This document shows positions 1 through 9,413 of a DNA stretch of 64,000 nt, piece by piece; positions within the stretch are counted from its first letter, which is position 1, and the number at the start of each line of letters is the position of its first letter. Location of the stretch: contig CAXXKO010000024.1 of assembly GCA_963666705.2 (NCBI GenBank), positions 248,001-312,000 of the forward strand, in the 5' to 3' direction. Below the pieces are notes generated by a model that saw nothing but the letters and a program-made list of their open reading frames with translations, did not search any database and was not told where the DNA came from. This DNA comes from G963666705 sp963666705 (GTDB taxonomy: Bacteria > Pseudomonadota > Alphaproteobacteria > CADEGL01). The position numbers and the translations under genes are program-made.

Positions 1-1
1 C

Positions 2-988
2 CACGACCCTCACAAGCTGGTCGAGGGCGCGCTTATCGCCGGCTTCGCCATGGGCGCGCACACGGCCTACATCTACGTCCGAGGCGAATTCTTCCGCGAG
101 GCCGAGCGCCTGCAGGCGGCCGTGGACCAGGCCTACGAGGCGGGGTTGCTGGGGGCGAACGCGGCCGGCTCGGGCTGGGACTTCGACGTCCATGTCCACC
201 GCGGCGCGGGGGCCTATATCTGCGGCGAGGAGACGGGCCTCCTCGAAAGCCTCGAGGGCAAGAAGGGCCAGCCACGCCTGAAGCCGCCGTTCCCGGCCGG
301 CGCCGGCCTCTACGGCTGCCCCACCACGGTCACCAATGTCGAGACAATCGCCGTGTCGCCCACGATCATGCGCCGGGGCGCCGAATGGTTCGCGAGCTTT
401 GGCCGCGAGCGCAACACCGGTATCAAGCTCTTCTGCATCTCGGGCCACGTCGAGAGCCCGTGCAACGTCGAGGAGGCGATGAGCATTCCCCTGAAGGAGC
501 TCATCGAGAAGCATGCGGGCGGGGTGCGCGGGGGCTGGGACAACCTGCTCGGCGTTTTGCCGGGCGGCTCCTCGACGCCGATCCTCCCCAAGAGCGTGTG
601 CGATACCGTGCTCATGGATTTCGACGCCCTGGCGGAGGTCAAATCCGGCCTCGGCACGGCCGCGGTCGTCGTCATGGACAAGTCCACCGACGTGGTCCGG
701 GCCATCACCCGGCTCTCCTACTTCTACATGCATGAGAGCTGCGGCCAGTGCACGCCCTGCCGTGAGGGCACCGGATGGATGTGGCGCATGATGGAGCGCA
801 TCTGCCGGGGCGAGGCGGCGTCGACCGAGCTCGACCTTCTGGAGCAGGTGACCTATCAGGTCGAGGGTCATTGCATCTGCGCCCATGGCGACGCCGCGGC
901 CTGGCCCATCCAGGGCCTGTTCCGCCACTTCCGGCCCGAGCTCGAGCGCCGGGTCAAGGGCGCCGCCGGCGCGGCCCGGGCGGCGTAG
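2..988 (+). CDS. nuoF: NADH-quinone oxidoreductase subunit F (5' end outside window)
   Basis: This is the NADH-oxidising, FMN-binding subunit of complex I, in the peripheral arm on the cytoplasmic side. The frame is open from base 2 (HDPHKLVEGALIAGFAMGAH), so about the first 100 of the usual ~430 residues lie outside the window. The glycine-rich nucleotide/FMN region is visible (GAGAYICGEETGLLESLEG, fragment residues ~70-88). The N3 [4Fe-4S] cluster has ligands in SCGQCTPC (~245) and a fourth cysteine in HCICAHGD (~290). The TAG stop lies 9 bp before nuoG. The intact cluster ligands and conserved neighbours make the call secure. Confidence 0.96.
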   Translation, partial: HDPHKLVEGALIAGFAMGAHTAYIYVRGEFFREAERLQAAVDQAYEAGLLGANAAGSGWDFDVHVHRGAGAYICGEETGLLESLEGKKGQPRLKPPFPAGAGLYGCPTTVTNVETIAVSPTIMRRGAEWFASFGRERNTGIKLFCISGHVESPCNVEEAMSIPLKELIEKHAGGVRGGWDNLLGVLPGGSSTPILPKSVCDTVLMDFDALAEVKSGLGTAAVVVMDKSTDVVRAITRLSYFYMHESCGQCTPCREGTGWMWRMMERICRGEAASTELDLLEQVTYQVEGHCICAHGDAAAWPIQGLFRHFRPELERRVKGAAGAARAA

Positions 989-997
989 GGGCGGGCC

Positions 998-3061
998 ATG
1001 CCGAAACTGACCATCGACGGCATCGAAGTCGAAGTCGAGCCCGGGACGACCATCCTCCAGGCCGCAGAGCAGGTCGGCATCGAGATCCCGCGCTTCTGTT
1101 ACCACGACCGGCTTTCGATTGCCGGCAACTGCCGCATGTGCCTCGTCGAGATGGAGCGCGCGCCCAAGCCCATCGCGTCCTGCGCCATGCCGGCGGGCGA
1201 CGGCATGGTCGTCTACACCAGGTCCGAAAAAGCCGAAGCCGCGCGCAACGGGGTGATGGAATTCCTGCTCATCAACCACCCGCTCGACTGCCCCATCTGC
1301 GACCAGGGCGGGGAATGCGACCTCCAGGACCAGGCCACCGCCTACGGCTTCGACCGGGGCCGCTACGGCGAGGCGAAGCGGGCCGTGCCCGAGAAGGCCA
1401 TGGGCCCGCTCATCCGCACCTACATGACGCGCTGCATCCACTGCACGCGCTGCATCCGCTTCGCGACCGAGGTGGCGGGCGTCGAGGAGCTCGGTGCCGT
1501 GGGCCGCGGCGAGCACATGGAGATCAGCACCTATCTCCAGGGGGCGCTGACCTCGGAGCTCTCCGCCAATATCATCGACCTGTGCCCGGTGGGGGCGCTG
1601 ACATCGGCCCCCTACGCCTACGTCGCGCGGCCCTGGGAGCTCGAGAAGACCGAGACGGTCGACGTGATGGACGCGGTCGGCAGCAACATCCGCGTGGACG
1701 CGCGCGGGCCCGAGGTCCTGCGCGTCCTGCCGCGCCTCAACGATGATATCAACGAAGAGTGGATATCGGACAAGACACGCTTCGCCTGCGACGGGCTGCG
1801 CCAGCGGCGCCTCGACCGGCCCTGGGTGCGGCGCGGTGGGAAGCTCGAGGAGGCGAGCTGGGCCGAGGCCTTCGGCGCCATCCGCGATCGCCTTGCGGGC
1901 CTCGCCGGTGGCCGCATCGCGGCCATCGCGGGCGACCTCGTCGATTGCGAATCGGTGGCGGCGCTCAAGGACCTCATGGCTGCCCTCGGCTCGCCCCACA
2001 CCGATTGCCGCCAGGACGGCGCCAGGCTCGACCCCGGGACCCGGGCGGGCTACCTCTTCAACACCACCATCGCCGGTATCGAGCGGGCGGACGCCTGCCT
2101 CCTGATCGGCACCGACCCGCGCCGGGAGGCCGCCCTCATCAATGCGCGCCTGCGCAAGCGCTGGCTCGCGGGCGGGTTCAGGGTCGGCGTCATCGGCCCC
2201 GACCACGACCTCACCTACCGAACCGAGAATCTGGGCGAGGGGCCGGAGACGCTCGAGGGCTTGGCCGCGGGACGGCACAGCTTCGCCGAGGCCCTGAAGG
2301 GGGCCACGAATCCAATGCTGGTGCTGGGCCAGGGCGCGCTCGCGCGGCCGGACGGCGGCGCAATTCTGGCGCTCGCCCGCGGGCTTGCCGAGGGTTTCGG
2401 CATGGTGCGTGAGGGCTGGAACGGCTTCAATGTCCTGCATACGGCGGCGGGGCGCGTGGGGGCGCTCGACCTCGGCTTCACGCCGGGCGCGGGCGGCCGG
2501 GACGTGGCCGGCATCCTTGAGGGCGCCGCCGCGGGCGAGGTCGATTTCGTCTACCTCCTCGGGGCCGACGAGATCGAGACGGAGAAGCTCGAGCGCGCCT
2601 TCACGGTCTATCAGGGCCACCATGGCGACCGCGGCGCGCATGCCGCCGACGTCATCCTGCCGGGCGCCGCCTACACCGAGAAGAACGCCATCTACGTCAA
2701 TACCGAGGGCCGGGCCCAGCGCGCGCGCCTCGCGCACTTCCCACCGGGCGAGGCGCGCGAGGACTGGAAGATCCTGCGGGCACTCTCCGATGTGCTCGGC
2801 CACAAGCTGCCCTACGACACCCTCGAGGACGTGCGTGCGCGCATGGCCGAGGCGGGTCCGGTCTTCGCCCGCCTCGAGGAGGTCACGCCGGCGGCCTGGG
2901 GGCCTTTCGGCACGGCCGGCGGAATCGACCATGCCGTCTTCAAGACGCCGATCGAGAGCTTTCACATGACCGACCCGATCAGCCGGGCGTCCGAGACGAT
3001 GGCCAAATGCGCGGCCGAGCTCGCGGCGGCCCGCGGCGGGCGAACGGGGACCGATGGCTGA
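998..3061 (+). CDS. nuoG: NADH-quinone oxidoreductase subunit G
   Basis: This 687-residue iron-sulfur subunit carries electrons from NuoF toward the quinone site. The N-terminal ferredoxin-like domain has [2Fe-2S] ligands C34, C45, C48 and C62. The His-ligated cluster is in NHPLDCPICDQGGEC (H94, C98, C101, C107). A further [4Fe-4S] cluster is in CIHCTRC plus LCPVG (C146, C149, C152, C196). A molybdopterin-oxidoreductase-like domain follows. Length is normal for alphaproteobacterial NuoG (~690). The start is the ATG 9 bp after nuoF. The 3' end overlaps nuoH by 8 bp, which suggests translational coupling. Confidence 0.96.
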   Translation: MPKLTIDGIEVEVEPGTTILQAAEQVGIEIPRFCYHDRLSIAGNCRMCLVEMERAPKPIASCAMPAGDGMVVYTRSEKAEAARNGVMEFLLINHPLDCPICDQGGECDLQDQATAYGFDRGRYGEAKRAVPEKAMGPLIRTYMTRCIHCTRCIRFATEVAGVEELGAVGRGEHMEISTYLQGALTSELSANIIDLCPVGALTSAPYAYVARPWELEKTETVDVMDAVGSNIRVDARGPEVLRVLPRLNDDINEEWISDKTRFACDGLRQRRLDRPWVRRGGKLEEASWAEAFGAIRDRLAGLAGGRIAAIAGDLVDCESVAALKDLMAALGSPHTDCRQDGARLDPGTRAGYLFNTTIAGIERADACLLIGTDPRREAALINARLRKRWLAGGFRVGVIGPDHDLTYRTENLGEGPETLEGLAAGRHSFAEALKGATNPMLVLGQGALARPDGGAILALARGLAEGFGMVREGWNGFNVLHTAAGRVGALDLGFTPGAGGRDVAGILEGAAAGEVDFVYLLGADEIETEKLERAFTVYQGHHGDRGAHAADVILPGAAYTEKNAIYVNTEGRAQRARLAHFPPGEAREDWKILRALSDVLGHKLPYDTLEDVRARMAEAGPVFARLEEVTPAAWGPFGTAGGIDHAVFKTPIESFHMTDPISRASETMAKCAAELAAARGGRTGTDG

Positions 3062-4073
3062 GCTGTGGAGCGGCTATCTCCTGCCGGGGATCGTCATCGT
3101 GGCCTATATCGTGGCCATCGTGGTGCCGCTCCTGCTCGCCGTCGCCTACCTGACCTATGCCGAGCGCAAGGTCATCGGGGCCATGCAACTGCGCAAGGGC
3201 CCCAACGTGGTCGGGCCCTTCGGCCTCATGCAGCCCATCGCCGACGGGGTCAAGCTGCTGGTCAAGGAGACGATCATCCCGAGCGGCGCCAACCGCGTCG
3301 TCTTCATGCTGGCGCCCATGGTCACCTTCGTCCTGAGCCTCGTGGCCTGGTCCGTGATCCCGTTCGATGCGGGCCTGGTGCTGGCCGACATCAACGTCGG
3401 CATCCTCTACCTCTTCGCCATCTCCTCGCTCGGCGTCTATGGCATCATCATGGCCGGCTGGGCCAGCAACTCGAAATACGCCTTCCTGGGCGCCCTGCGC
3501 TCGGCCGCGCAGATGGTGTCCTACGAGGTCGCCATCGGCTTCGTCATCATCACCGTCCTGTTGTGCGTGGGCTCGCTCAACCTCTCCGACATCGTCATGG
3601 CGCAGGAGGACCTGTGGTTCTTCATCCCGCTGCTGCCCATGTTCGTAATCTTCTTCGTCTCCATCCTGGCGGAGACCAACCGCGCGCCCTTCGATCTTCC
3701 GGAGGCGGAGGCCGAGCTCGTGGCCGGGTACAACGTCGAATATTCGGCCATGACCTTCGCGCTCTTCTTCCTCGGCGAATACGCCAACATGATTCTGATG
3801 AGCGCCATGACGGTGATCCTGTTCCTCGGTGGCTGGCTGGCGCCTTTCGACGTGGCGCCCTTTACCTGGATCCCGGGGCCGGCGTGGTTCGCGCTCAAGA
3901 TCGCGCTTGTGCTGTTCTGCTTCCTGTGGGTGCGCGCGACCTTCCCGCGCTACCGCTACGACCAGCTCATGCGTCTGGGGTGGAAGGTGTTCCTGCCCGC
4001 CTCCCTCGCCTGGCTGGTGCTGACGGCGGGTGTTCTGGCGGCCTTCGGCTGGGCGCCGGGGATGACGGCATGA
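3054..4073 (+). CDS. nuoH: NADH-quinone oxidoreductase subunit H
   Basis: This is the membrane subunit of complex I that forms much of the quinone chamber, 339 residues with about eight hydrophobic segments. Diagnostic motifs are YAERKVIGAMQLRKGPN near the N-terminus, FGLMQPIADGVKLLVKE, and the loop AETNRAPFDLPEAEAELVAG, which is almost invariant in NuoH/ND1. The ATG sits inside the last codons of nuoG (8-bp overlap). A 98-bp gap with no visible signal separates it from nuoI. Confidence 0.97.
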   Translation: MAELWSGYLLPGIVIVAYIVAIVVPLLLAVAYLTYAERKVIGAMQLRKGPNVVGPFGLMQPIADGVKLLVKETIIPSGANRVVFMLAPMVTFVLSLVAWSVIPFDAGLVLADINVGILYLFAISSLGVYGIIMAGWASNSKYAFLGALRSAAQMVSYEVAIGFVIITVLLCVGSLNLSDIVMAQEDLWFFIPLLPMFVIFFVSILAETNRAPFDLPEAEAELVAGYNVEYSAMTFALFFLGEYANMILMSAMTVILFLGGWLAPFDVAPFTWIPGPAWFALKIALVLFCFLWVRATFPRYRYDQLMRLGWKVFLPASLAWLVLTAGVLAAFGWAPGMTA

Positions 4074-4171
4074 GAGGACCGGGGCACGGCGGCCACGGGC
4101 ATTGTCTTCGGGCGCTTCGCGGCTATGGTGGGCGCCGCCCGGCCCGCAAATGGATGAGGGGATAGGCCGCC

Positions 4172-4660
4172 ATGGCTGTCCTGGACCGTACCGCGCGAAC
4201 GCTGTTCCTGGCCGAGCTCGTCTCCGGCATGGCGCTCACGCTGCGTTACTTCTTCCGCCGCAAGGTGACGGTGAACTACCCGTTCGAGAAGGGGCCGTTG
4301 AGCCCCCGGTTCCGGGGCGAGCACGCCCTGCGCCGCTATCCCAACGGCGAGGAGCGCTGTATCGCCTGCAAGCTGTGCGAGGCGGTGTGCCCGGCCCAGG
4401 CCATCACCATCGAGGCCGAGCCGCGCGCCGACGGCAGCCGGCGCACCACGCGCTACGACATCGACATGGTGAAATGCATCTATTGCGGACTCTGCGAAGA
4501 GGCCTGCCCGGTCGATGCCATCGTCGAGGGGCCGAATTTCGAGTTCGCCACCGAGACGCGGGAAGAGCTGCTCTACAACAAGGACAAGCTGCTCGCCAAC
4601 GGCGATATCTGGGAGGCGGAGATCGCCCAAAGGCTGGAGGCCGACGCGCCCTATCGCTAG
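4172..4660 (+). CDS. nuoI: NADH-quinone oxidoreductase subunit I
   Basis: This 162-residue ferredoxin-like subunit carries clusters N6a and N6b, which link NuoG to the terminal N2 cluster. There are two 4Fe-4S motifs: CIACKLCEAVCP (C63, C66, C69, C73) and CIYCGLCEEACP (C102, C105, C108, C112). The N-terminal segment ALTLRYFFRRKVTVNYPFEK is typical of the alphaproteobacterial/mitochondrial (TYKY) type. The ATG is preceded by a purine-rich stretch at 4153-4162. An 81-bp spacer to nuoJ holds a purine-rich leader and no gene. Confidence 0.97.
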   Translation: MAVLDRTARTLFLAELVSGMALTLRYFFRRKVTVNYPFEKGPLSPRFRGEHALRRYPNGEERCIACKLCEAVCPAQAITIEAEPRADGSRRTTRYDIDMVKCIYCGLCEEACPVDAIVEGPNFEFATETREELLYNKDKLLANGDIWEAEIAQRLEADAPYR

Positions 4661-4741
4661 GGGCGTGGGCGAGACGGACAGAGTGGGGGGGAAGCAAGCG
4701 TTGAGTAGACCAGCCGGGTCGCCAGGCAGGAGAGGGGTACG

Positions 4742-5356
4742 GTGATCATCCAGGCCATCGCCTTCTACGTCTTCGCCGCCGTGGCCGTGGCCGCGGGCGT
4801 GATGGTGATCTCCGCCCGCAATCCGGTTCATTCGGTCTTGTTCCTGATCCTGGCCTTCTTCAACGCCGCCGCCCTCTTCGTGCTCCTGGGGGCAGAGTTC
4901 CTGGCCATGATTCTGGTCATCGTCTATGTCGGCGCCGTGGCCGTCCTGTTCCTATTCGTGGTCATGATGCTCAACATCAACTATGTCGAGTTGCGCCAGG
5001 GCTTCCTCCAGTACCTGCCGATCGGCGCGCTCATCGGCATCATCCTGCTCGTCGAGCTGATGTTCGTGTTCGCCGCTTGGGTCATCGCGCCCGAGGCCGG
5101 CGCGCTCGTGAGCGACCCCATCCCGCCACCCGGGGAGGTGTCCAACGCCCACGCCCTCGGCCTCGTGCTCTACACCAAGTACGTCTACCTGTTCGAGGCG
5201 GCGGGCCTCATCCTGCTGGTCGCCATGATCGGCGCCATCGTATTGACGCACAGGGGGCGTGAAGGGGTGCGCAAGCAGCGCATCGGCGCCCAGATCGCCC
5301 GCCGCCGCGAGGCCACGGTGGAGCTGCGCAAGGTCAAGAGCGGGGAGGGCATCTGA
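4742..5356 (+). CDS. nuoJ: NADH-quinone oxidoreductase subunit J
   Basis: This is a 204-residue membrane subunit (ND6-like) of complex I with five hydrophobic segments. The conserved stretch LILVIVYVGAVAVLFLFVVM, here MILVIVYVGAVAVLFLFV, lies at ~residues 57-78 and is the family hallmark. The start is GTG at 4742, preceded by the purine-rich GGAGAGGGG about 4 bp upstream. The stop codon overlaps the nuoK start by one base (TGATG), so the two are probably translationally coupled. The charged C-terminal tail is somewhat longer than in E. coli NuoJ. Confidence 0.96.
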   Translation: MIIQAIAFYVFAAVAVAAGVMVISARNPVHSVLFLILAFFNAAALFVLLGAEFLAMILVIVYVGAVAVLFLFVVMMLNINYVELRQGFLQYLPIGALIGIILLVELMFVFAAWVIAPEAGALVSDPIPPPGEVSNAHALGLVLYTKYVYLFEAAGLILLVAMIGAIVLTHRGREGVRKQRIGAQIARRREATVELRKVKSGEGI

Positions 5357-5667
5357 TGCTCGAGATCGGCCTCGCCCATTACCTGACCGTGGCCGCGATC
5401 CTGTTCGCGCTCGGCTTCTTCGGCATCTTCCTCAACCGCAAGAACGTCATCATCATCCTGATGTCCATCGAGCTCATGCTGCTCGCGGTCAACATCAACC
5501 TGGTGGCTTTCTCGGCCCACCTGCAGGACCTGGTGGGGCAGGTATTCGCCTTGTTCGTGCTCGGTATCGCCGCCGCGGAGGCGGCCATCGGCCTCGCTAT
5601 CCTGGTCGTCTACTTCCGCAACCGCGGGACCATCGCGGTCGAGGACATCAATGTGATGAAGGGCTGA
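5356..5667 (+). CDS. nuoK: NADH-quinone oxidoreductase subunit K
   Basis: This is the small ND4L-like membrane subunit, 103 residues with three transmembrane segments. It keeps the conserved acidic residue in MSIELMLLAVNINLVAF (glutamate in helix 2) and a second glutamate in GIAAAEAAIGLAILV (helix 3), both part of the proton-translocation path. The ATG overlaps the nuoJ stop. NuoL begins 4 bp downstream. Confidence 0.97.
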   Translation: MLEIGLAHYLTVAAILFALGFFGIFLNRKNVIIILMSIELMLLAVNINLVAFSAHLQDLVGQVFALFVLGIAAAEAAIGLAILVVYFRNRGTIAVEDINVMKG

Positions 5668-5671
5668 GAGC

Positions 5672-7612
5672 GTGCTCTACGTCGCCTGCATATTCCTTCC
5701 CTTCGTCGGCGCCGCGGTCACCGGGCTCCTCGGCCTCGCGCGCGCGATCTCGGACCGCGCGGCGCAGATCGTCACCTGCGGGCTCGTGATCCTCTCGGCC
5801 TTGCTCTCCATCCCCATCTTCATCGAGGTGGCGCTCGACGGGAACGTGCGCGTGATCGATCTCTTCACCTGGTTCGACGTGGGCGCGTTCGAGGCCTCCT
5901 GGGCGCTCCGCTTCGATACCCTGAGCGCGGTCATGGTGCTGACCGTGAGCGTGGTCTCGTCCGCCATCCACGTCTATTCGGTCGGCTACATGAGCCACGA
6001 CAAGTCGATCCCACGGTTCATGGCATATTTGAGCCTGTTCACCTTCTTCATGCTGAGCCTGGTGACGGCCGACAACTTCATGCAGCTCTTCTTCGGCTGG
6101 GAGGGGGTGGGCCTTCTCTCCTACCTGCTGATCGGCTTCTGGTTCGACCGCGAGAGCGCCAACGCCGCGTCGATCAAGGCTTTCCTCGTCAACCGGGTGG
6201 GCGATTTCGGCTTCGCGCTCGGCATCATGGGCACCTTCCTGCTGTTCGGGTCCGTGGATTTCGAGGCCGTTTTCACCGCCGCGCCGGCGGCGGCGGGCGC
6301 CTCGCTCGTCTTCCTCGGCATCGAGTTCCACGCCCTGACCATCGTCTGCATCCTCCTCTTCATCGGCGCCATGGGCAAATCGGCCCAGTTCATCCTCCAT
6401 ACCTGGCTGCCCGACGCCATGGAGGGGCCGACGCCGGTCTCGGCCCTGATCCATGCCGCGACCATGGTGACGGCGGGCGTCTTCATGGTGGCGCGCCTCT
6501 CGCCCATGTTCGAGTACGCACCCGACGCCCTCGCCCTCGTCGCCGTCATCGGCGGCACCACGGCCTTCTTCGCCGCCACGATCGCCTTCACCCAGAACGA
6601 CATCAAGCGGGTCATCGCCTATTCGACCTGCAGCCAGCTCGGCTACATGTTCTTCGCCGCCGGCGTCTCGGCCTATCCCGCGGCCATCTTCCACCTGGCG
6701 ACCCACGCCTGGTTCAAGGCTCTCCTGTTCCTCGCCTCGGGCTCGGTCATCCACGCCATGTCGGACGAGCAGGACATGCGCAAGATGGGCGGCATCTGGC
6801 GCAAGGTGCCAATCACCTATGCGACCATGTGGATCGGCAGCCTGGCGCTGGCCGGCGTTCCCATCTTCGCTGGCTATTATTCGAAGGACATCATCATCGA
6901 GTCCGCCTGGGGCGCGGATAGCTGGATGGGCAACTACGCCTTCGCCATGGGCATCGCGGCGGCGATCCTGACGGCCTTCTACTCCTGGCGCCTCATCATC
7001 ATGACCTTCCACGGCAAGCCGCGGATGGACGCCGAGACCCTGGCCCATGTCCACGAATCACCCAAGGTCATGACCATCCCGCTCATGTTTCTCTCCTTGG
7101 GGGCCATCTTCGCGGGATGGCTCGGGGCGGACCTTCTCGCGGGCGAGCACTTCCGCGAATTCTGGGGTGATTCGATCCTGGTCCTGCCGGCGCACGACGC
7201 GCTCGAAGCCGGCCACCACGCGCCCTTCTCGGTCAAGATACTACCGCTCGTCGCCGGCCTCCTCGGCATCGCGTTGGCTTTCTACTTGTACAAGATGCGC
7301 CCGGACCTGCCGGGCTTCTTCGCCCGCTGGCTGCGGCCCGTCTATCTGTTCCTCCTCAACAAATGGTATTTCGACGAGCTCTACGACCTGATCTTCGTGC
7401 GCCCGGCCAATCTCATCGGCCGCGGCCTGTGGAAGTCGGGCGACGGCGCGCTCATCGATGGGGTGGGGCCGGACGGCATCGCGGCGGCGACGCTCGACAT
7501 CGCCAAGCGCGCGAGCCGGCTGCAGAGCGGCTATGTCTATCACTACGCCTTCGCCATGTTGATCGGCGTCGTCGCGCTGGTGACCTGGTACCTCTACGGC
7601 ATGGCGGGATAG
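5672..7612 (+). CDS. nuoL: NADH-quinone oxidoreductase subunit L
   Basis: This 646-residue antiporter-like membrane subunit provides the distal proton channel. The core carries GWEGVGLLSYLLIGFW, the proton-channel lysine region GAMGKSAQFILHTWLPDAME, and HAATMVTAGVFMVARL. The C-terminal extension (~520-646) fits the lateral helix HL. The GTG start lies 4 bp after nuoK, and the purine-rich end of nuoK could act as its ribosome binding site. NuoM follows after 6 bp. Confidence 0.97.
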   Translation: MLYVACIFLPFVGAAVTGLLGLARAISDRAAQIVTCGLVILSALLSIPIFIEVALDGNVRVIDLFTWFDVGAFEASWALRFDTLSAVMVLTVSVVSSAIHVYSVGYMSHDKSIPRFMAYLSLFTFFMLSLVTADNFMQLFFGWEGVGLLSYLLIGFWFDRESANAASIKAFLVNRVGDFGFALGIMGTFLLFGSVDFEAVFTAAPAAAGASLVFLGIEFHALTIVCILLFIGAMGKSAQFILHTWLPDAMEGPTPVSALIHAATMVTAGVFMVARLSPMFEYAPDALALVAVIGGTTAFFAATIAFTQNDIKRVIAYSTCSQLGYMFFAAGVSAYPAAIFHLATHAWFKALLFLASGSVIHAMSDEQDMRKMGGIWRKVPITYATMWIGSLALAGVPIFAGYYSKDIIIESAWGADSWMGNYAFAMGIAAAILTAFYSWRLIIMTFHGKPRMDAETLAHVHESPKVMTIPLMFLSLGAIFAGWLGADLLAGEHFREFWGDSILVLPAHDALEAGHHAPFSVKILPLVAGLLGIALAFYLYKMRPDLPGFFARWLRPVYLFLLNKWYFDELYDLIFVRPANLIGRGLWKSGDGALIDGVGPDGIAAATLDIAKRASRLQSGYVYHYAFAMLIGVVALVTWYLYGMAG

Positions 7613-7618
7613 GCAGCG

Positions 7619-9133
7619 ATGTCGGACTGGCCCATCCTCTCCATCGTCACCTTCCTGCCCCTGGTCGGCGCGGCCTTCATCCTCATCATCCGCGGCGAGG
7701 AGGCGGACGTGGCGCGGAACGCGCGCAACGTGGCGCTTTGGACCTCGCTCATCACCTTCGCGGTCTCGGTCCTCGTCTGGGTCAATTTCGAGCGCGGCGT
7801 GGCCGGCTTCCAGTTCGAGGAGCAACTCGCCTGGCTGCCCGACTTCAACATCTCCTATCACTTGGGTGTGGACGGTATTTCCATGCCGTTCGTGCTGCTG
7901 ACGACGTTGCTCACGCCAATCTGCGTGCTTGCAAGCTGGGAGGCGATCCAGACCCGCGTGCGCGAATACATGATCGCCTTCCTGGCTCTGGAGACGTTCA
8001 TGGTGGGGACCTTCTCGGCCCTCGACCTCATCGTCTTCTACATTTTCTTCGAGGGCGTTCTGATCCCGATGTTCCTCATCATCGGCGTCTGGGGCGGCCC
8101 GCGGCGGGTCTATTCGGCCTTCAAGTTCTTCCTCTTCACGCTCGCCGGCTCGGTGCTCATGCTGCTCGCGGTGCTCGCCGTCTATTTCGACGCCGGCACC
8201 ACCGATATCCCGGTGTTGATGGAGCATGCCTTCGGCGCGGATTTCCAGATTTGGCTGTGGCTCGCCTTCTTCGCCTCCTTTGCCGTCAAGGTGCCCATGT
8301 GGCCCGTCCATACCTGGCTGCCCGACGCCCATGTGGAGGCGCCGACGGCGGGCTCGGTCATGCTCGCGGGCGTGCTGCTGAAGTTCGGCGGCTACGGCTT
8401 CCTCCGCTTCTCCGTGCCGCTCTTCCCACTGGCGACGGACTTCTTCATCCCGCTGATCTTCACGCTCAGCATCGTGGCGGTGATCTACACCTCGCTCGTG
8501 GCCCTGGCGCAGGAGGACATGAAGAAGCTGATCGCCTATTCCTCGGTCGCCCATATGGGCTTCGTGACCATCGGCATCTTCGCCTTGAACCTTCAGGCGG
8601 TGGAGGGCGCGGTCGTCCAGATGATCAGCCACGGCGTCGTCTCGGCCGCCCTGTTCCTCTGCGTGGGCGTGGTCTACGACCGCATGCACAGCCGCTCGAT
8701 CGCCGCCTATGGCGGCCTCGTCGAGCGCATGCCGGTCTATGCCGCCGTCTTCATGGTCTTCATGCTGGCATCGATCGGCCTGCCGGGGACGAGCGGCTTC
8801 ATCGGTGAGTTCCTGGTTATGCTGGGGCTGTTCCAGGTCAACACTTGGGCCGCGGCGCTGGTGGCCCTGGGCATGATCCTCGGTGCCGCCTACATGCTGT
8901 GGATGTACCGGCGGGTGGTCTTCGGCAAGCTCACCAAGGCCGCGCTCGAGGAGATCCTCGACCTCGATTGGCGCGAGAAGGCGATCTTCGCGCCCCTGAT
9001 CCTGGTCGTGCTGTGGATCGGCATCTACCCGACCTCCTTCTTCGAGGTCATCGAGCCCTCGGTCGAGAGCCTGATCGCCAACTATCATCTCGCGCTCGAC
9101 GCGGCCCAAGGGCCGACGCTGGCGGCGTGGTAG
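7619..9133 (+). CDS. nuoM: NADH-quinone oxidoreductase subunit M
   Basis: This 504-residue antiporter-like subunit is a proton channel in the complex I membrane arm. Hallmarks are YHLGVDGISMPFVLLTTLL, the conserved glutamate in ALETFMVGTFSALDL, the lysine in FASFAVKVPMWPVHTWLPDA, and the quinone-oxidoreductase-like core repeat. The TAG stop codon (9131-9133) is also the first three bases of the inverted-repeat element that fills the nuoM-nuoN gap. The element therefore abuts the gene without removing its last residues (TLAAW). Confidence 0.97.
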   Translation: MSDWPILSIVTFLPLVGAAFILIIRGEEADVARNARNVALWTSLITFAVSVLVWVNFERGVAGFQFEEQLAWLPDFNISYHLGVDGISMPFVLLTTLLTPICVLASWEAIQTRVREYMIAFLALETFMVGTFSALDLIVFYIFFEGVLIPMFLIIGVWGGPRRVYSAFKFFLFTLAGSVLMLLAVLAVYFDAGTTDIPVLMEHAFGADFQIWLWLAFFASFAVKVPMWPVHTWLPDAHVEAPTAGSVMLAGVLLKFGGYGFLRFSVPLFPLATDFFIPLIFTLSIVAVIYTSLVALAQEDMKKLIAYSSVAHMGFVTIGIFALNLQAVEGAVVQMISHGVVSAALFLCVGVVYDRMHSRSIAAYGGLVERMPVYAAVFMVFMLASIGLPGTSGFIGEFLVMLGLFQVNTWAAALVALGMILGAAYMLWMYRRVVFGKLTKAALEEILDLDWREKAIFAPLILVVLWIGIYPTSFFEVIEPSVESLIANYHLALDAAQGPTLAAW

Positions 9134-9397
9134 TACCCACTATCATGAGTCCGTACCCCATAAGATCGCTTCCCCGTCTCCTCGGCAGGAGGGGGCGCGC
9201 CGGCGATGCCGGGGCATCGTCAAGCGCCCTCGACGCCCCGAGGTGGCGGGAAAAGCGACCCGGGGGGCGACGCCCCGAGGCCCCCGGTCGTCGTCGCGCG
9301 CCGCTTGTGATGCCCCGGCATCACGGCGCGCCACGCTCCTAGCCGGGAACCTCGGGGCGCCGTCGTATGAGGTACGGACTCATGATAGTGGGTACTA
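9131..9397. mobile_element. 267-bp fold-back / MITE-like element between nuoM and nuoN
   Basis: The ends are a perfect 27-bp inverted repeat: 9131-9157 (beginning TAGTACCCACTATCATGAG) and 9371-9397 (its reverse complement). Internally, each arm repeats a second block in inverted orientation, seen as GATGCCGGGGCATC on the left (about 9210) and its counterpart GATGCCCCGGCATC on the right (about 9310). Each arm therefore also contains its own small palindrome. No ORF is present. TA dinucleotides at both outer edges would fit a TA target duplication, but the target cannot be proved from one copy. The insertion keeps the operon direction. Confidence 0.75.
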
Positions 9398-9413
9398 AGC
9401 CGGGAGGGGACGG

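Noticed and set aside
1618..2001. Long minus-strand open frame inside nuoG, and many similar frames opposite nuo genes
   Set aside because: Antisense shadows caused by high third-position GC; no family resemblance, Arg/Ser/Pro-rich composition, and fully overlapped by conserved coding sequence.
7241..9109. 622-codon minus-strand frame opposite nuoM/nuoL
   Set aside because: Extremely His/Asp/Glu/Gln-rich composition typical of antisense of hydrophobic-protein codons; no gene features.
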